The translations under genes and the position numbers were made by a program. Shown here in pieces: positions 43,126 through 51,245 of a DNA stretch of 64,000 bases. The stretch is from Algoriphagus sp. (lineage in GTDB: Bacteria; Bacteroidota; Bacteroidia; Cytophagales; Cyclobacteriaceae): contig JAQSDM010000011.1 in NCBI GenBank assembly GCA_029945945.1, positions 248,001 through 312,000 on the forward strand. Reading direction: 5' to 3'. The notes beneath the pieces are model-generated. The model was not told the DNA's origin and did not search any database. It saw only the letters and a list, made by a program, of their open reading frames with translations. How positions within the stretch are numbered: the stretch's first letter is position 1; each line of letters starts with the position of its first letter.

Positions 43126-43878
43126 CTAAAAAAGGTACTCCGAAGCCATCGCCAGACCCGCGGCCGCAAAACTTACGATCAACTTATTCATCTGGAATTT
43201 GTGGTGAGGACTACTCTCAAAAAAGATGGTTGTAGAAATATGCAAAAATCCTCCGGTCACCAATCCGTAGAGAATTCCGACACCCTCTTTCTGAAGGATT
43301 CCCTGCTCAAAAAGAAAAGCACTGGAAAGCATTCCCATCGGGGATGCCAATGCAAAAATCGTCAAAAGTATCAGGGTCCACTTTTTACTCAATGAGGCAG
43401 AAAGAACTGCCGCCAAAGCAAATGCTGCAGGCCCTTTATGAAGAATAATCCCCATTAAAACCGTGTTGTTGTTATGCAAATGGGAGGGATCAACAGCCCC
43501 TTCGGTAATCACACTTCCGTGGGAAAGTAAAGTTCCTTCCAGAAAAGCATGGATAAAAAGACCCAGCATCAAAGTAAAAACTCCCTTGGAAGTTTCGGAT
43601 TGATGTTTGTGAATATGGCCATGCTCCACTCCACTCGACCAAAACTCCAATAACTGCTGAAGCAAAAAGCCTATGAGAATATAAAGTCCCATCCGGCTGC
43701 TGTTGTAGCCGCTGTCAAAAAGCTCCGGGATAATGTGAAGAATCGTGATCGAAAAAAGGTAAGATCCTGCAAAAACAAGAACCATCTTAAAGTACTTATC
43801 CCGGAAATTCGGTGCGAAAAACACCAATAATCCGGAAATAAAAGCTGTAAGAAAAAGAAGGATAAAGTTTATTTGCAT
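43126..43878 (-). CDS. ZIP family metal transporter
   Basis: 250 residues, about eight membrane helices. HIIPELFDSGY near residue 47 and FIHAFLEGTLLSHG near 108 carry the metal-site His and Glu; a His-rich loop EHGHIHKHQSE near 85 is typical of ZIP proteins; GIILHKGPAAFALAA near 145 supplies the second helix motif. Likely imports zinc (or iron/manganese). The upstream region holds a -7 box and a 23-bp tandem duplication that may bind a metal-responsive repressor. Confidence 0.9.
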   Translation of the reverse strand: MQINFILLFLTAFISGLLVFFAPNFRDKYFKMVLVFAGSYLFSITILHIIPELFDSGYNSSRMGLYILIGFLLQQLLEFWSSGVEHGHIHKHQSETSKGVFTLMLGLFIHAFLEGTLLSHGSVITEGAVDPSHLHNNNTVLMGIILHKGPAAFALAAVLSASLSKKWTLILLTIFALASPMGMLSSAFLFEQGILQKEGVGILYGLVTGGFLHISTTIFFESSPHHKFQMNKLIVSFAAAGLAMASEYLF

Positions 43879-43934
43879 GATTTGAACGGGCTTTTCTCTA
43901 CTCTTTTGGGTAAAAGCCTAGAGAAACAACCATG

Positions 43935-43942
43935 CAAAGGTA
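43935..43942 (-). promoter_or_regulatory. ZIP gene -7 box TACCTTTG
   Basis: Exact TAnnTTTG on the minus strand, 56 nt before the ZIP ATG and 3 nt downstream of the duplicated block. Confidence 0.65.
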
Positions 43943-43945
43943 AGA

Positions 43946-43991
43946 AAATTCAATAATGTTGCATTTAGAAATTCAATAATGTTGCATTTAG
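43946..43991 (-). promoter_or_regulatory. Perfect 23-bp tandem duplication, candidate operator
   Basis: Two identical copies of 23 bp (43946-43968 and 43969-43991), directly upstream of the ZIP -7 box. Each contains TGCAACATTATTGAA, a 7-1-7 imperfect dyad (5 of 7 pairs) of the kind bound by Fur-family regulators. The spacing of 23 bp is about two helical turns, so two dimers could bind on one face. The right copy ends 4 bp before the apbE stop. Confidence 0.55.
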
Positions 43992-43995
43992 CTTC

Positions 43996-45060
43996 CTATT
44001 CCTGGACAAAGGACAGGAATGGCTTCAGGCTCTCGCTGGCATAGGTTTTAAATCCGCCAGTTGCATCACTGTAAATCAGAAAAACTTCTATCTCTTTCAA
44101 AGCAGAATCCAACGCAATTCCCTTCTCCGTTCCCATTACCATTATCGCAGTTGCATAAGCATCAGCAGTCATGCAATCTTTGGCCAAAACGGTAGCGCTT
44201 AGCAGATTATGATTGACGGGATAGCCAGTTGCAGGATTGATGGTATGGGAGATTTTCACCGAATCCTTCACATAATAATTGCGGTAATTGCCTGACGTTG
44301 CCATTCCCCGATCCTGAAGGGCGATGATACCGATTAAATCCGTTGCATTGGCTGACTCTACGGGACGATTGACTCCGACTTTCCAGAGTTCGCCTTTTTC
44401 ATTTACCCCACTTGCCACCAATTCACCACCGATTTCTATCAGGAAATTCTCAATTCCTTTGGCTTTCAAAAATTCACCTACTACGTCCACTCCGTAGCCT
44501 TTTGCAATCGCGCTGAAATCGAGGTAAATGCCCGGTACTTTTTTGCGAAGCTGTTTCTCATCAAACTCAATTTTATCAAAACCTACCAGTTTAAGAAGGA
44601 GATTAATATCTGTGCTGTCTTTCAATTCAGGGCCTCCCGGACCAAATCCCCAGACATTGACCAAAGGCCCAACGGTCGGATCAAAAGCCCCTCCTGATTT
44701 CTCAAAGACTGTTTTCGAGGCCTTCAGAACCGGTAAGAAATACGGCAATTTAAAATCGAGTGTATCACCGATATTGAATTTGCTCAATTCCGAATCCGGA
44801 ACGTAGGTAGAAAGGCTTTGATTGAAAACCACCAACAAAGAATCGATTGAAGTCTGGAAATCGCGATTCTCCTCATCCAGGTACACGATATTGTAAGTCG
44901 TGCCCATGGTTTTCCCGGCCAAAGTGAGTTTTCCAGTCGTAACCTCAACTTCCTCCGTTACTGCTTCGCCAGCTTTATTGCTTCTCCAGAAATAAACGGC
45001 CATGATCGCAATCAGAAGAACTGCGGAATAAATAATATTTTTTCGAGCGTTTGTAGTCAT
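43996..45060 (-). CDS. apbE: FAD:protein FMN transferase ApbE
   Basis: Exported flavin transferase that links FMN to Thr residues of partner proteins such as NqrB/C or RnfG. 354 residues: N-terminal anchor IIYSAVLLIAIMAVYFW, LAGKTMGTTYNIVYLD near 48, SGGAFDPTVGPLVNVWGFG near 125, YLDFSAIAKGYGVDVV near 190, IEIGGELVASG near 215 and the metal-binding ATSGNYR and SHTINPATGYPV. All family motifs are present. The flavoprotein target is not in the window. Divergent from ruvB. Confidence 0.93.
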   Translation of the reverse strand: MTTNARKNIIYSAVLLIAIMAVYFWRSNKAGEAVTEEVEVTTGKLTLAGKTMGTTYNIVYLDEENRDFQTSIDSLLVVFNQSLSTYVPDSELSKFNIGDTLDFKLPYFLPVLKASKTVFEKSGGAFDPTVGPLVNVWGFGPGGPELKDSTDINLLLKLVGFDKIEFDEKQLRKKVPGIYLDFSAIAKGYGVDVVGEFLKAKGIENFLIEIGGELVASGVNEKGELWKVGVNRPVESANATDLIGIIALQDRGMATSGNYRNYYVKDSVKISHTINPATGYPVNHNLLSATVLAKDCMTADAYATAIMVMGTEKGIALDSALKEIEVFLIYSDATGGFKTYASESLKPFLSFVQE

Positions 45061-45156
45061 GATCCAATTGATTGATGCGCGAATTTAAAGCTTATTTTTC
45101 GGTTTAAACGGAAACCTGAGTCCTCAAAAATCCGGACGATGGGACAGGTATTTTTC

Positions 45157-45164
45157 TATATTTG
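45157..45164 (+). promoter_or_regulatory. ruvB -7 box TATATTTG
   Basis: Exact TAnnTTTG 18 nt before the ATG at 45183. It overlaps the TTG used as start in the ORF track, which supports the downstream ATG. Confidence 0.65.
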
Positions 45165-45182
45165 TGGGAGCACCCTACCGAT

Positions 45183-46214
45183 ATGAGAGAAGATTACCTG
45201 AAAGGAGACGAAGAAAACCTAAGCCCGAAAGACAAGGAATTTGAGAAGGCTTTGCGCCCCTTGAGCTTTGAGGATTTTACCGGACAGGCCAAGATTCTTG
45301 AAAATCTGCGCGTGTTTGTAATGGCTGCAAAAGGCCGGAATGAACCCTTGGATCACGTCCTTTTGCACGGACCTCCGGGTTTGGGTAAGACTACCCTCAG
45401 CTATATTATCGCCAACGAACTTCAGGCAGGAATCAAAATCACTTCAGGTCCGGTGCTCGATAAGCCATCAGATTTGGCGGGTTTGCTTACAAATCTGGAA
45501 GAAGGCGATGTACTTTTCATCGATGAGATACACCGATTAAATCCGATTGTGGAGGAATATCTCTATTCCGCAATGGAGGATTTCAGGATTGACATCATGC
45601 TGGATTCGGGTCCAAATGCCCGATCCGTACAGATTTCACTCAGTCCTTTTACGTTGATTGGTGCGACTACCCGCTCGGGTTTGCTGACTTCTCCGCTTCG
45701 GGCCAGATTCGGGATCAATTCCCGATTGGAATACTACGATGCCAAGTTGCTTACCGATATCGTCACCCGATCAGCCGGCATTTTGCAAACTCCTATTGAC
45801 GAAGTTGCGGCCTTTGAAATCGCTCGAAGAAGCCGGGGAACACCAAGAATCGCCAATAATTTGCTTCGTCGGACCCGGGATTTTGCTGAGGTAAAAGGAA
45901 ACGGAACGATCACCCTGGAAATAGCCAAAATTGCGTTAAATGCACTTGATGTGGATGAAAACGGGCTGGATGAAATGGACAACAGGATTTTGCTCACTAT
46001 CATCGAGAAATTCAAAGGCGGGCCGGTGGGACTCAGCACAATTGCGACAGCATGCAGTGAAGAATCCGAAACGATAGAGGAAGTGTATGAGCCTTTTCTG
46101 ATTCAGGAAGGATATTTGAAACGCACTGCCCGCGGAAGAATGGCAACGGAACTAGCCTACAAACATCTGAAAATCAAGCCGACTCCAGGAAGCGGCAGCT
46201 TGTTTGATTTATGA
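45183..46214 (+). CDS. ruvB: Holliday junction helicase RuvB
   Basis: AAA+ motor driving branch migration with RuvA and RuvC. 343 residues from [31 protein letters not shown], Walker [15 protein letters not shown], Walker [13 protein letters not shown], sensor [18 protein letters not shown], and the C-terminal winged helix with [12 protein letters not shown] are all present. The ATG is preferred over the TTG in the track because that codon is part of the -7 box. Monocistronic, convergent with the Moco oxidoreductase gene. Confidence 0.96.
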   Translation: MREDYLKGDEENLSPKDKEFEKALRPLSFEDFTGQAKILENLRVFVMAAKGRNEPLDHVLLHGPPGLGKTTLSYIIANELQAGIKITSGPVLDKPSDLAGLLTNLEEGDVLFIDEIHRLNPIVEEYLYSAMEDFRIDIMLDSGPNARSVQISLSPFTLIGATTRSGLLTSPLRARFGINSRLEYYDAKLLTDIVTRSAGILQTPIDEVAAFEIARRSRGTPRIANNLLRRTRDFAEVKGNGTITLEIAKIALNALDVDENGLDEMDNRILLTIIEKFKGGPVGLSTIATACSEESETIEEVYEPFLIQEGYLKRTARGRMATELAYKHLKIKPTPGSGSLFDL

Positions 46215-46243
46215 GTTGAGTAAAGATCTGGATTTCTCCATTT

Positions 46244-46987
46244 TCAAATCCCTACATACCAAGCCCATCCGGTATCTCCCATGTCTACAAATTCATCGGT
46301 AACAACAATGCGCTGTAGATACTTCATGCTCTTGTAGCCAATTTGAGTTTCTATTCTCAGTCGAACAGGTGCACCATGGGGAATTGGCAGGTCGCGCCCG
46401 TTCATGCCATAAGCGAGAATTGTCTGCGGATGAAAGGCATCAAGCAAATCTATGCTGTCCACATACCCATCATAGGCATAGAAATTCACAAACCGCGCGC
46501 TCGGCAGAATTCCAACACTTTGAAGAATCGTGCTCAGAGGAACTCCGGTCCACTCAGCGATTGCAGTCCAGCCTTCTTCGCACGTGTGCCGGGTAATGTG
46601 AGTCCGAGGCGGGAATTTTTGTAGATCTGAGAGAGAATAAGACCCTGGTCTTGCTACTTTTCCTTCGATTGACAAGCCCCAGTTGGCAAATCCAGCTCTT
46701 TTTAAAATATCATATTCTTCACTGTAAGATTCTAATGAAGTATCAGCAGGATTGACAGTTCCGGTGGCAGGAAATGAAGAAATATCGCTGTGACTGTATT
46801 CTTTGGCAAGTGACTGTCCCGGCAACAATGCCCGATGAGCCACATAGGTAAGGTTATCACCCATCCGCAGAATATTCCCATAAGTTGGAGGCAAAGTCTT
46901 GGAACATCCGGGCAAAAGCAGTCCGCCAATGGCGGCAGCTCCGGTAATTATTGCATTGCGCCTGGTGATGAGTGATTTCTTTTTCAT
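46244..46987 (-). CDS. Molybdopterin-dependent oxidoreductase, sulfite oxidase fold
   Basis: About 247 residues. The N-terminus has a twin-Arg pair and lipobox (ITRRNAIITGAAAIGGLLLPGC), so a Tat-exported, lipid-anchored protein is likely. The sulfite-oxidase-type Moco domain shows WGLSIEGKVARPGSYSL, RHTCEEGWTAIAEWTGVPLSTIL with the Cys ligand of molybdenum, and HGAPVRLRIETQIGYKSMKYLQRI near the end. It is related to MsrP/YedY-like proteins. The upstream cytochrome b gene probably gives its membrane partner; the substrate is not known. Confidence 0.88.
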   Translation of the reverse strand: MKKKSLITRRNAIITGAAAIGGLLLPGCSKTLPPTYGNILRMGDNLTYVAHRALLPGQSLAKEYSHSDISSFPATGTVNPADTSLESYSEEYDILKRAGFANWGLSIEGKVARPGSYSLSDLQKFPPRTHITRHTCEEGWTAIAEWTGVPLSTILQSVGILPSARFVNFYAYDGYVDSIDLLDAFHPQTILAYGMNGRDLPIPHGAPVRLRIETQIGYKSMKYLQRIVVTDEFVDMGDTGWAWYVGI

Positions 46988-47072
46988 GTTAAGGTTCAAT
47001 TTTTTTGGTCATTTGAATGGACTTACTCAACTGTCATCCTAAAGATTGATTGAAGAACTTGCCTATTTCACC

Positions 47073-47831
47073 TTATTTCCCAATGGTCATTCCGCGGATC
47101 TGTTTTTTGAATCCTGACTTGATCACCATCACCAGATGAATAATAAGAAACAAGGACAGCGCAGCTGAAGCAATAAAGTGAATGGTACGGGCGGATTGTG
47201 CTCCAAAGAATATTGTTAAAAGAAATGGGTAGGCTGCGGTAATAGCGGGTGACATTGTGAGCCCGGTCATCACCATCAAAGGCATCAGAAAGAAGATCAC
47301 CATCAGGTAAGTTGATTTTTGAAGGAGACCATAATTCGGTCCATCGGTTGCCAGGGGAATCTGCATTCGTAAATGGCTGATCACGTCACGCATGTACAAT
47401 TTCAGAGAGAACTCCTTTGCCCCAGGTACTAAATTCCTCCGAAAGTGCCCGGTGAAAATACCAGCAAATAGATAAACCAAGCCTGCAATCACAAGGAACC
47501 AACCTCCCAGAAAGTGGAGACTTCGTCCCCAGCCATTCTGATTGAAAATATCAAAAGTCCGACTGGCACTCACTGGCGAACCGGCTTCATCGAAAAAAGG
47601 GACACTTTCATCCCATCCGCCATGCTCGTAGTTTCTGCTTACAGGAAGCTGAAATAGTGCCGGGGTCAGATCATTTCCAACTTCCCCCCAATAAAATCGC
47701 GGATGAACCATCGTCATCTCAATTCCGGTAACGAGGAGCACAAAAAAACTCACCGTGATGATCCAGTGAGAGCTTTTCACCCAGCGCTTATGGTGCGAGT
47801 TTCCCGTTTTCGAAGCAGTGTAAGGAGCCAT
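47073..47831 (-). CDS. Cytochrome b561-like membrane subunit
   Basis: About 252 residues from MAPYTASKTG, with four or five membrane helices. SHHKRWVKSSHWIITVSFFVLLVTGIEM begins the first helix with haem-ligand His; SLHFLGGWFLVIAGLVYLFAGIFTG and HFIASAALSLFLIIHLVMVI hold further His. It resembles the thiosulfate reductase/YedZ-like cytochrome b group. Followed about 85 nt later by the Moco oxidoreductase on the same strand, suggesting electron transfer between quinones and that periplasmic enzyme. Confidence 0.86.
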   Translation of the reverse strand: MAPYTASKTGNSHHKRWVKSSHWIITVSFFVLLVTGIEMTMVHPRFYWGEVGNDLTPALFQLPVSRNYEHGGWDESVPFFDEAGSPVSASRTFDIFNQNGWGRSLHFLGGWFLVIAGLVYLFAGIFTGHFRRNLVPGAKEFSLKLYMRDVISHLRMQIPLATDGPNYGLLQKSTYLMVIFFLMPLMVMTGLTMSPAITAAYPFLLTIFFGAQSARTIHFIASAALSLFLIIHLVMVIKSGFKKQIRGMTIGK

Positions 47832-48119
47832 AATAGGGAGCACGATTAGTTTTTAAAATTGACTTAGCTTCTAAATGTACAATTTTTTTCAAGCGATTTC
47901 CACCTGGATATTATCTCATTTTGTAGGATGAAGCACTGATATCCAAAAAGTTAAAAACTGAAATGGAAGGGAGGAAGACAAGAATCCCTCTGAATAATAA
48001 ATAGGCTTTATCAAGGAAAAATACGAATCCTTGGAATTCGCAAAGACAAAGTGGAGTCGTGGAGATCGGAATTATAGTTACTTCCGGAAATGAGTAATTT
48101 TAAAATCAGTCGGATTAAA

Positions 48120-48623
48120 TCAGCCTACCTTCAGCCTCAACTCACCCTGACGTTTGACAACTTTGAGTTCGAAGTGCTGGTTGATAAATGCTTTGCAGTG
48201 ATTTTCAGCCCATTCGGCACGGGTTTCAGTATCAAAAAGTAAGGTCATTCTGAGCATGGTTTTCACGTATTGCTCGTGGATTCCCAATTCCTGAACATAT
48301 ACAACCAAGGCATCCGACCAGTCTTCCTGAAATTTTTCGAAGTGGGTTCTACCGTCAAAAAGCAATTCCAATTGATTATCTCCATGCTTGTAGCGGTAGA
48401 TACCGCATAGTTGACGATAAATCAGGCGGGCTCTTTCACGAGGAAAATCGTATGTATCCAGAATCTGCGAATAGGTCTGATCCATCAGGCGAAGCGGATT
48501 GTATAAAAAAGTGTAGGATCGCTTCAATTCAAAAACCATCCGGTCGATCATTTCCTCCTCCAGCACTGACTGAGCCTGTCGAAGGATGTAATTTTTGTCA
48601 AGCGGAAATAGCTTTTGAATCAT
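48120..48623 (-). CDS. Protein of unknown function, 167 aa
   Basis: Not recognised. Predicted soluble and helical, with no signal: MIQKLFPLDKNYILRQAQSVLEEEMIDRMVFELKR, an Arg/Tyr-rich centre (FPRERARLIYRQLCGIYRYKHGDN) and a C-terminal basic tail (VVKRQGELRLKVG). The length and codon use are normal for a real gene, and the frame is the only long one here. It lies about 100 nt upstream of no obvious partner; the LOG gene begins beyond it on the same strand, so co-transcription LOG-then-this is possible. Confidence 0.7.
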   Translation of the reverse strand: MIQKLFPLDKNYILRQAQSVLEEEMIDRMVFELKRSYTFLYNPLRLMDQTYSQILDTYDFPRERARLIYRQLCGIYRYKHGDNQLELLFDGRTHFEKFQEDWSDALVVYVQELGIHEQYVKTMLRMTLLFDTETRAEWAENHCKAFINQHFELKVVKRQGELRLKVG

Positions 48624-48690
48624 CAGGGTCTGATTTGATTGTCAAAAGTACGAAAGATATTCTAATCACACTTTTGATCTTTTCTTTTTT

Positions 48691-48725
48691 AGCTTCGGTC
48701 TTCGGATTTCCAACATCCAGCATTT
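48691..48725. repeat. Five-heptad array after the LOG gene
   Basis: AGCTTCG, GTCTTCG, GATTTCC, AACATCC, AGCATTT: 35 bp in 7-bp phase, ending one base before the LOG stop codon. TTCG/GATT-type units as in the 18606 family. Confidence 0.5.
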
Positions 48726-48726
48726 T

Positions 48727-49290
48727 TCACCAATCTGCCGGTCTTCTCGCTTGATAGGCAGCCATTTGATCCAGCAAGTCAACAGGATCGTCTGAGATGA
48801 TCAGCATTTCTTCTTGCTCCGGATAGAGGAACCCTGCTTCCATTGCATGATTCAGAAAATCGATCAGCTTATCAAAATATCCATTCACATTATACAAAGC
48901 GAGTGGTTTTTGAATGTAATGAAGCTGATTTAGTGTCATGATTTCAAAAAGTTCTTCAAGGGTACCGATTCCTCCCGGCATGGCGATGAATCCATCTCCT
49001 CGCTCAGCCATCAGCCATTTGCGATCGCGCATCGTCTCGACTATGATCAGTTCGGTACAGCCTGTATGTGCTACTTCCCGATCAACGAGCTTTTGAGGGA
49101 TAATTCCCAAAACTTCCTTTCCGGCGGAAAGCATCTCATCCGCGATCACGCCCATCAACCCTACTCTTCCGGCACCATAAACAAGAGAATGATCGCGCTT
49201 AATCATCTCCTGAGCTAAAGCTCTTGCCCCTGCTTCGTAGACTCCGGAATTTCCTTTTTTGGAACCGCAATAGATCGTTATTTTTTTCAT
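48727..49290 (-). CDS. LOG family protein (nucleoside 5'-monophosphate phosphoribohydrolase)
   Basis: 187 residues of the TIGR00730/LOG type: ITIYCGSKKGNSGVYEAGARALAQEM, LVYGAGRVGLMGVIADEML near 40, and the signature PGGIGTLEELFEIMTLNQLHYIQKP near 105 with the catalytic Glu. Members cleave AMP-type nucleotides (cytokinin activation in plants) but the bacterial role is often nucleotide housekeeping. The ATG is preceded 6 nt upstream by a TATTTTCG box, a near-consensus promoter. Confidence 0.9.
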   Translation of the reverse strand: MKKITIYCGSKKGNSGVYEAGARALAQEMIKRDHSLVYGAGRVGLMGVIADEMLSAGKEVLGIIPQKLVDREVAHTGCTELIIVETMRDRKWLMAERGDGFIAMPGGIGTLEELFEIMTLNQLHYIQKPLALYNVNGYFDKLIDFLNHAMEAGFLYPEQEEMLIISDDPVDLLDQMAAYQARRPADW

Positions 49291-49506
49291 GATGCCCGAA
49301 AATACAGAAAGAATTTATTTAACTGGAAAGGCCACAAAGGAACAAAAAGAGTTGTCAAACTCATCGATTTCTTCGAAGGATAGATCAAGTTTAATAAGAG
49401 AAAAGAGATTTGATTTTTGATAAAGTCTTTAACGAAACCCCTCAGACTTTACGGTTTTTTCGAACCTACTCTCAATTTACTTGTCCGGAATAAATAACTT
49501 TCCAAC

Positions 49507-50088
49507 ATGAAAATCTGCTTCGCAACTAACAACTCCAAGAAAATCGAAGAAGTGAAAGCCGCTTTGGGTTCGAACTTCGAAATCGTCTCATTACAAGACA
49601 TCGGTTGCCATGAAGAACTTCCCGAAACAGGAAATACTCTGAATCACAATGCCTTTCAGAAAGCACGATTTGTGAAAGAAAACTACGGTGTGGATTGCTT
49701 TGCAGATGATACAGGTTTGGAAGTGGAAACTTTGAATGGAACTCCGGGTGTTTATTCAGGCAGATATGCCGGCGAACCGAGAAGCGATGAGCGGAATATT
49801 GACTTGCTTTTGAAAAATCTAAAAGGAAAAGAAGACAGAAAAGCCCGCTTCCGAACTGTGATTGCGCTGATTTTGGATGGAAAGGAATATGATTTCGAAG
49901 GAATCGCATCCGGAGAAATCATCGAAGAAAAAATTGGCGGGGGTGGTTTTGGTTACGATCCGATTTTCAGACCGGATGGTTTTTCAAGGACTTTTGCGGA
50001 GCTAACCATGGAGGAGAAAAATGAAATCAGCCATCGTGGCAAGGCAGTGAAGGCATTAATTGAGTTTCTGAGCAATAGAAAATTCTGA
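49507..50088 (+). CDS. rdgB: dITP/XTP pyrophosphatase (RdgB/HAM1)
   Basis: Removes non-canonical purine nucleoside triphosphates (ITP, dITP, XTP) to keep them out of DNA and RNA. 193 residues: [36 protein letters not shown] near 38, [25 protein letters not shown] near 65, [14 protein letters not shown] near 145 and [10 protein letters not shown] at the end, all HAM1 signatures. A near-consensus TAACTTTC lies 5 nt before the ATG. Followed after 31 nt by udk. Confidence 0.96.
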   Translation: MKICFATNNSKKIEEVKAALGSNFEIVSLQDIGCHEELPETGNTLNHNAFQKARFVKENYGVDCFADDTGLEVETLNGTPGVYSGRYAGEPRSDERNIDLLLKNLKGKEDRKARFRTVIALILDGKEYDFEGIASGEIIEEKIGGGGFGYDPIFRPDGFSRTFAELTMEEKNEISHRGKAVKALIEFLSNRKF

Positions 50089-50107
50089 TTAACGCCCAAA
50101 ATTGCTT

Positions 50108-50115
50108 TAACTTTG
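50108..50115 (+). promoter_or_regulatory. udk -7 box TAACTTTG
   Basis: Exact TAnnTTTG ending 4 nt before the udk ATG, so the transcript would be almost leaderless. Confidence 0.6.
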
Positions 50116-50119
50116 GCTC

Positions 50120-50740
50120 ATGAAGAAACCATTCATCGTCGGGATCACGGGAGGTTCGGCCTCAGGAAAAACCTTATTTTTAGAGCGATTGCTCAGTTCC
50201 TTCGATCCCGGGGAAGTTTGTCTGATTTCTCAGGACAACTATTACAAGCCCAGGCACATGCAGCCGATCGATCCTCAGGGTGTTCTTAATTTTGACACGC
50301 CATTCAGCATCGACTTCGAGCAATACGCTGCTGATATCCGAAAAATCCAGTCGGGGGAAACTGTTTTCAGAGAGGAATACACGTTTAACAACGCTTCAAA
50401 AAAGCCTAAAATGCTGACATTTGCTTCTGCTCCGGTGGTGGTAGTGGAAGGGATTTTTGTTTTGTATTATCCGGAATTGACAGATTTATTGGATTTGAAA
50501 ATTTTCCTCGACGCAAAAGATCATATTAAACTCAAGAGGAGAATCATCCGGGATAAAGTTGAGCGAGGGTATGATCTGGACGATGTCTTATATCGCTACG
50601 AAATGCACGTAATGCCGACTTATGAGAAATACATTGAGCCCTTCAAAAACGAAGCTGATCTGATCATCCCTAATAATCACAACTTTGACAGAGCTTTGGA
50701 TGTGATTCGAACCTATCTGAGAGCCAGATCAGTAAAGTAG
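50120..50740 (+). CDS. udk: Uridine kinase
   Basis: Phosphorylates uridine and cytidine with ATP or GTP in pyrimidine salvage. 206 residues; P-loop VGITGGSASGKTLFLERLL at residue 8, SQDNYYKPRHMQPIDPQGVLNFDTPFSID near 38, VVVEGIFVLYYPELTDLLDLKIFLD near 110, and RRIIRDKVERGYDLDDVLYRY near 140. Matches bacterial Udk in length and motifs. It follows rdgB but has its own promoter box. Confidence 0.93.
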   Translation: MKKPFIVGITGGSASGKTLFLERLLSSFDPGEVCLISQDNYYKPRHMQPIDPQGVLNFDTPFSIDFEQYAADIRKIQSGETVFREEYTFNNASKKPKMLTFASAPVVVVEGIFVLYYPELTDLLDLKIFLDAKDHIKLKRRIIRDKVERGYDLDDVLYRYEMHVMPTYEKYIEPFKNEADLIIPNNHNFDRALDVIRTYLRARSVK

Positions 50741-50785
50741 CTTTTAAAAAATCCTCTCGAAAATGGGTGGATTTCAAATAATATC

Positions 50786-50793
50786 TATATTTG
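50786..50793 (+). promoter_or_regulatory. -7 box TATATTTG before the 118-aa ORF
   Basis: Exact TAnnTTTG, 6 nt before the ATG at 50800; it overlaps the TTG start in the track, so the ATG is preferred. Confidence 0.6.
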
Positions 50794-50799
50794 AGCCGC

Positions 50800-51153
50800 A
50801 TGAAAAGTCAGAAACATACAAGCAATCTCTTCCAGCAGCGTATCACGCTGATGTTGGCGATGTTGCTTTGCCTTTTTGTGTCGAGTCTGGAATACCTTCC
50901 TGAGACCAAATCTCTGAAAGTTGAAAATCAGCAAAATCCGGTTTCAGATGATCAAAACCAAACTTTTTTAGATGTTGCTGTGGACGCTGTTGTCCCGTTT
51001 GTTGTTTCAGTTTCTCACATTGCACTCTATTTCGTTTCTAAAATCTTCCATTTCGAGGGTCGAATATTCAGCCCTGAGACATTTTCATTTTTTTATTCGA
51101 ATCAGCTCATAGAGATTCTCTTTAAACAGATTATTTCCACCAAAGGCCCTTAA
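50800..51153 (+). CDS. Small predicted membrane protein, unknown
   Basis: 117 residues with one clear N-terminal helix (ITLMLAMLLCLFVSSLEYL), a polar linker (VENQQNPVSDDQNQTF) and a second hydrophobic segment (VPFVVSVSHIALYFVSKIF). Not recognised. It has a strong promoter box and lies 92 nt before secDF in the same direction, so a link with the translocase is possible but only positional. The track start was rejected because it is a TTG inside the promoter box. Confidence 0.6.
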   Translation: MKSQKHTSNLFQQRITLMLAMLLCLFVSSLEYLPETKSLKVENQQNPVSDDQNQTFLDVAVDAVVPFVVSVSHIALYFVSKIFHFEGRIFSPETFSFFYSNQLIEILFKQIISTKGP

Positions 51154-51245
51154 TCCCAAAACTTTTTTATTGAAATCAAATCGCTGTTCACATTTGTGAC
51201 CCAGCATACTAATCGTATTTATCAATTAATTAATTCTTAAACCTT

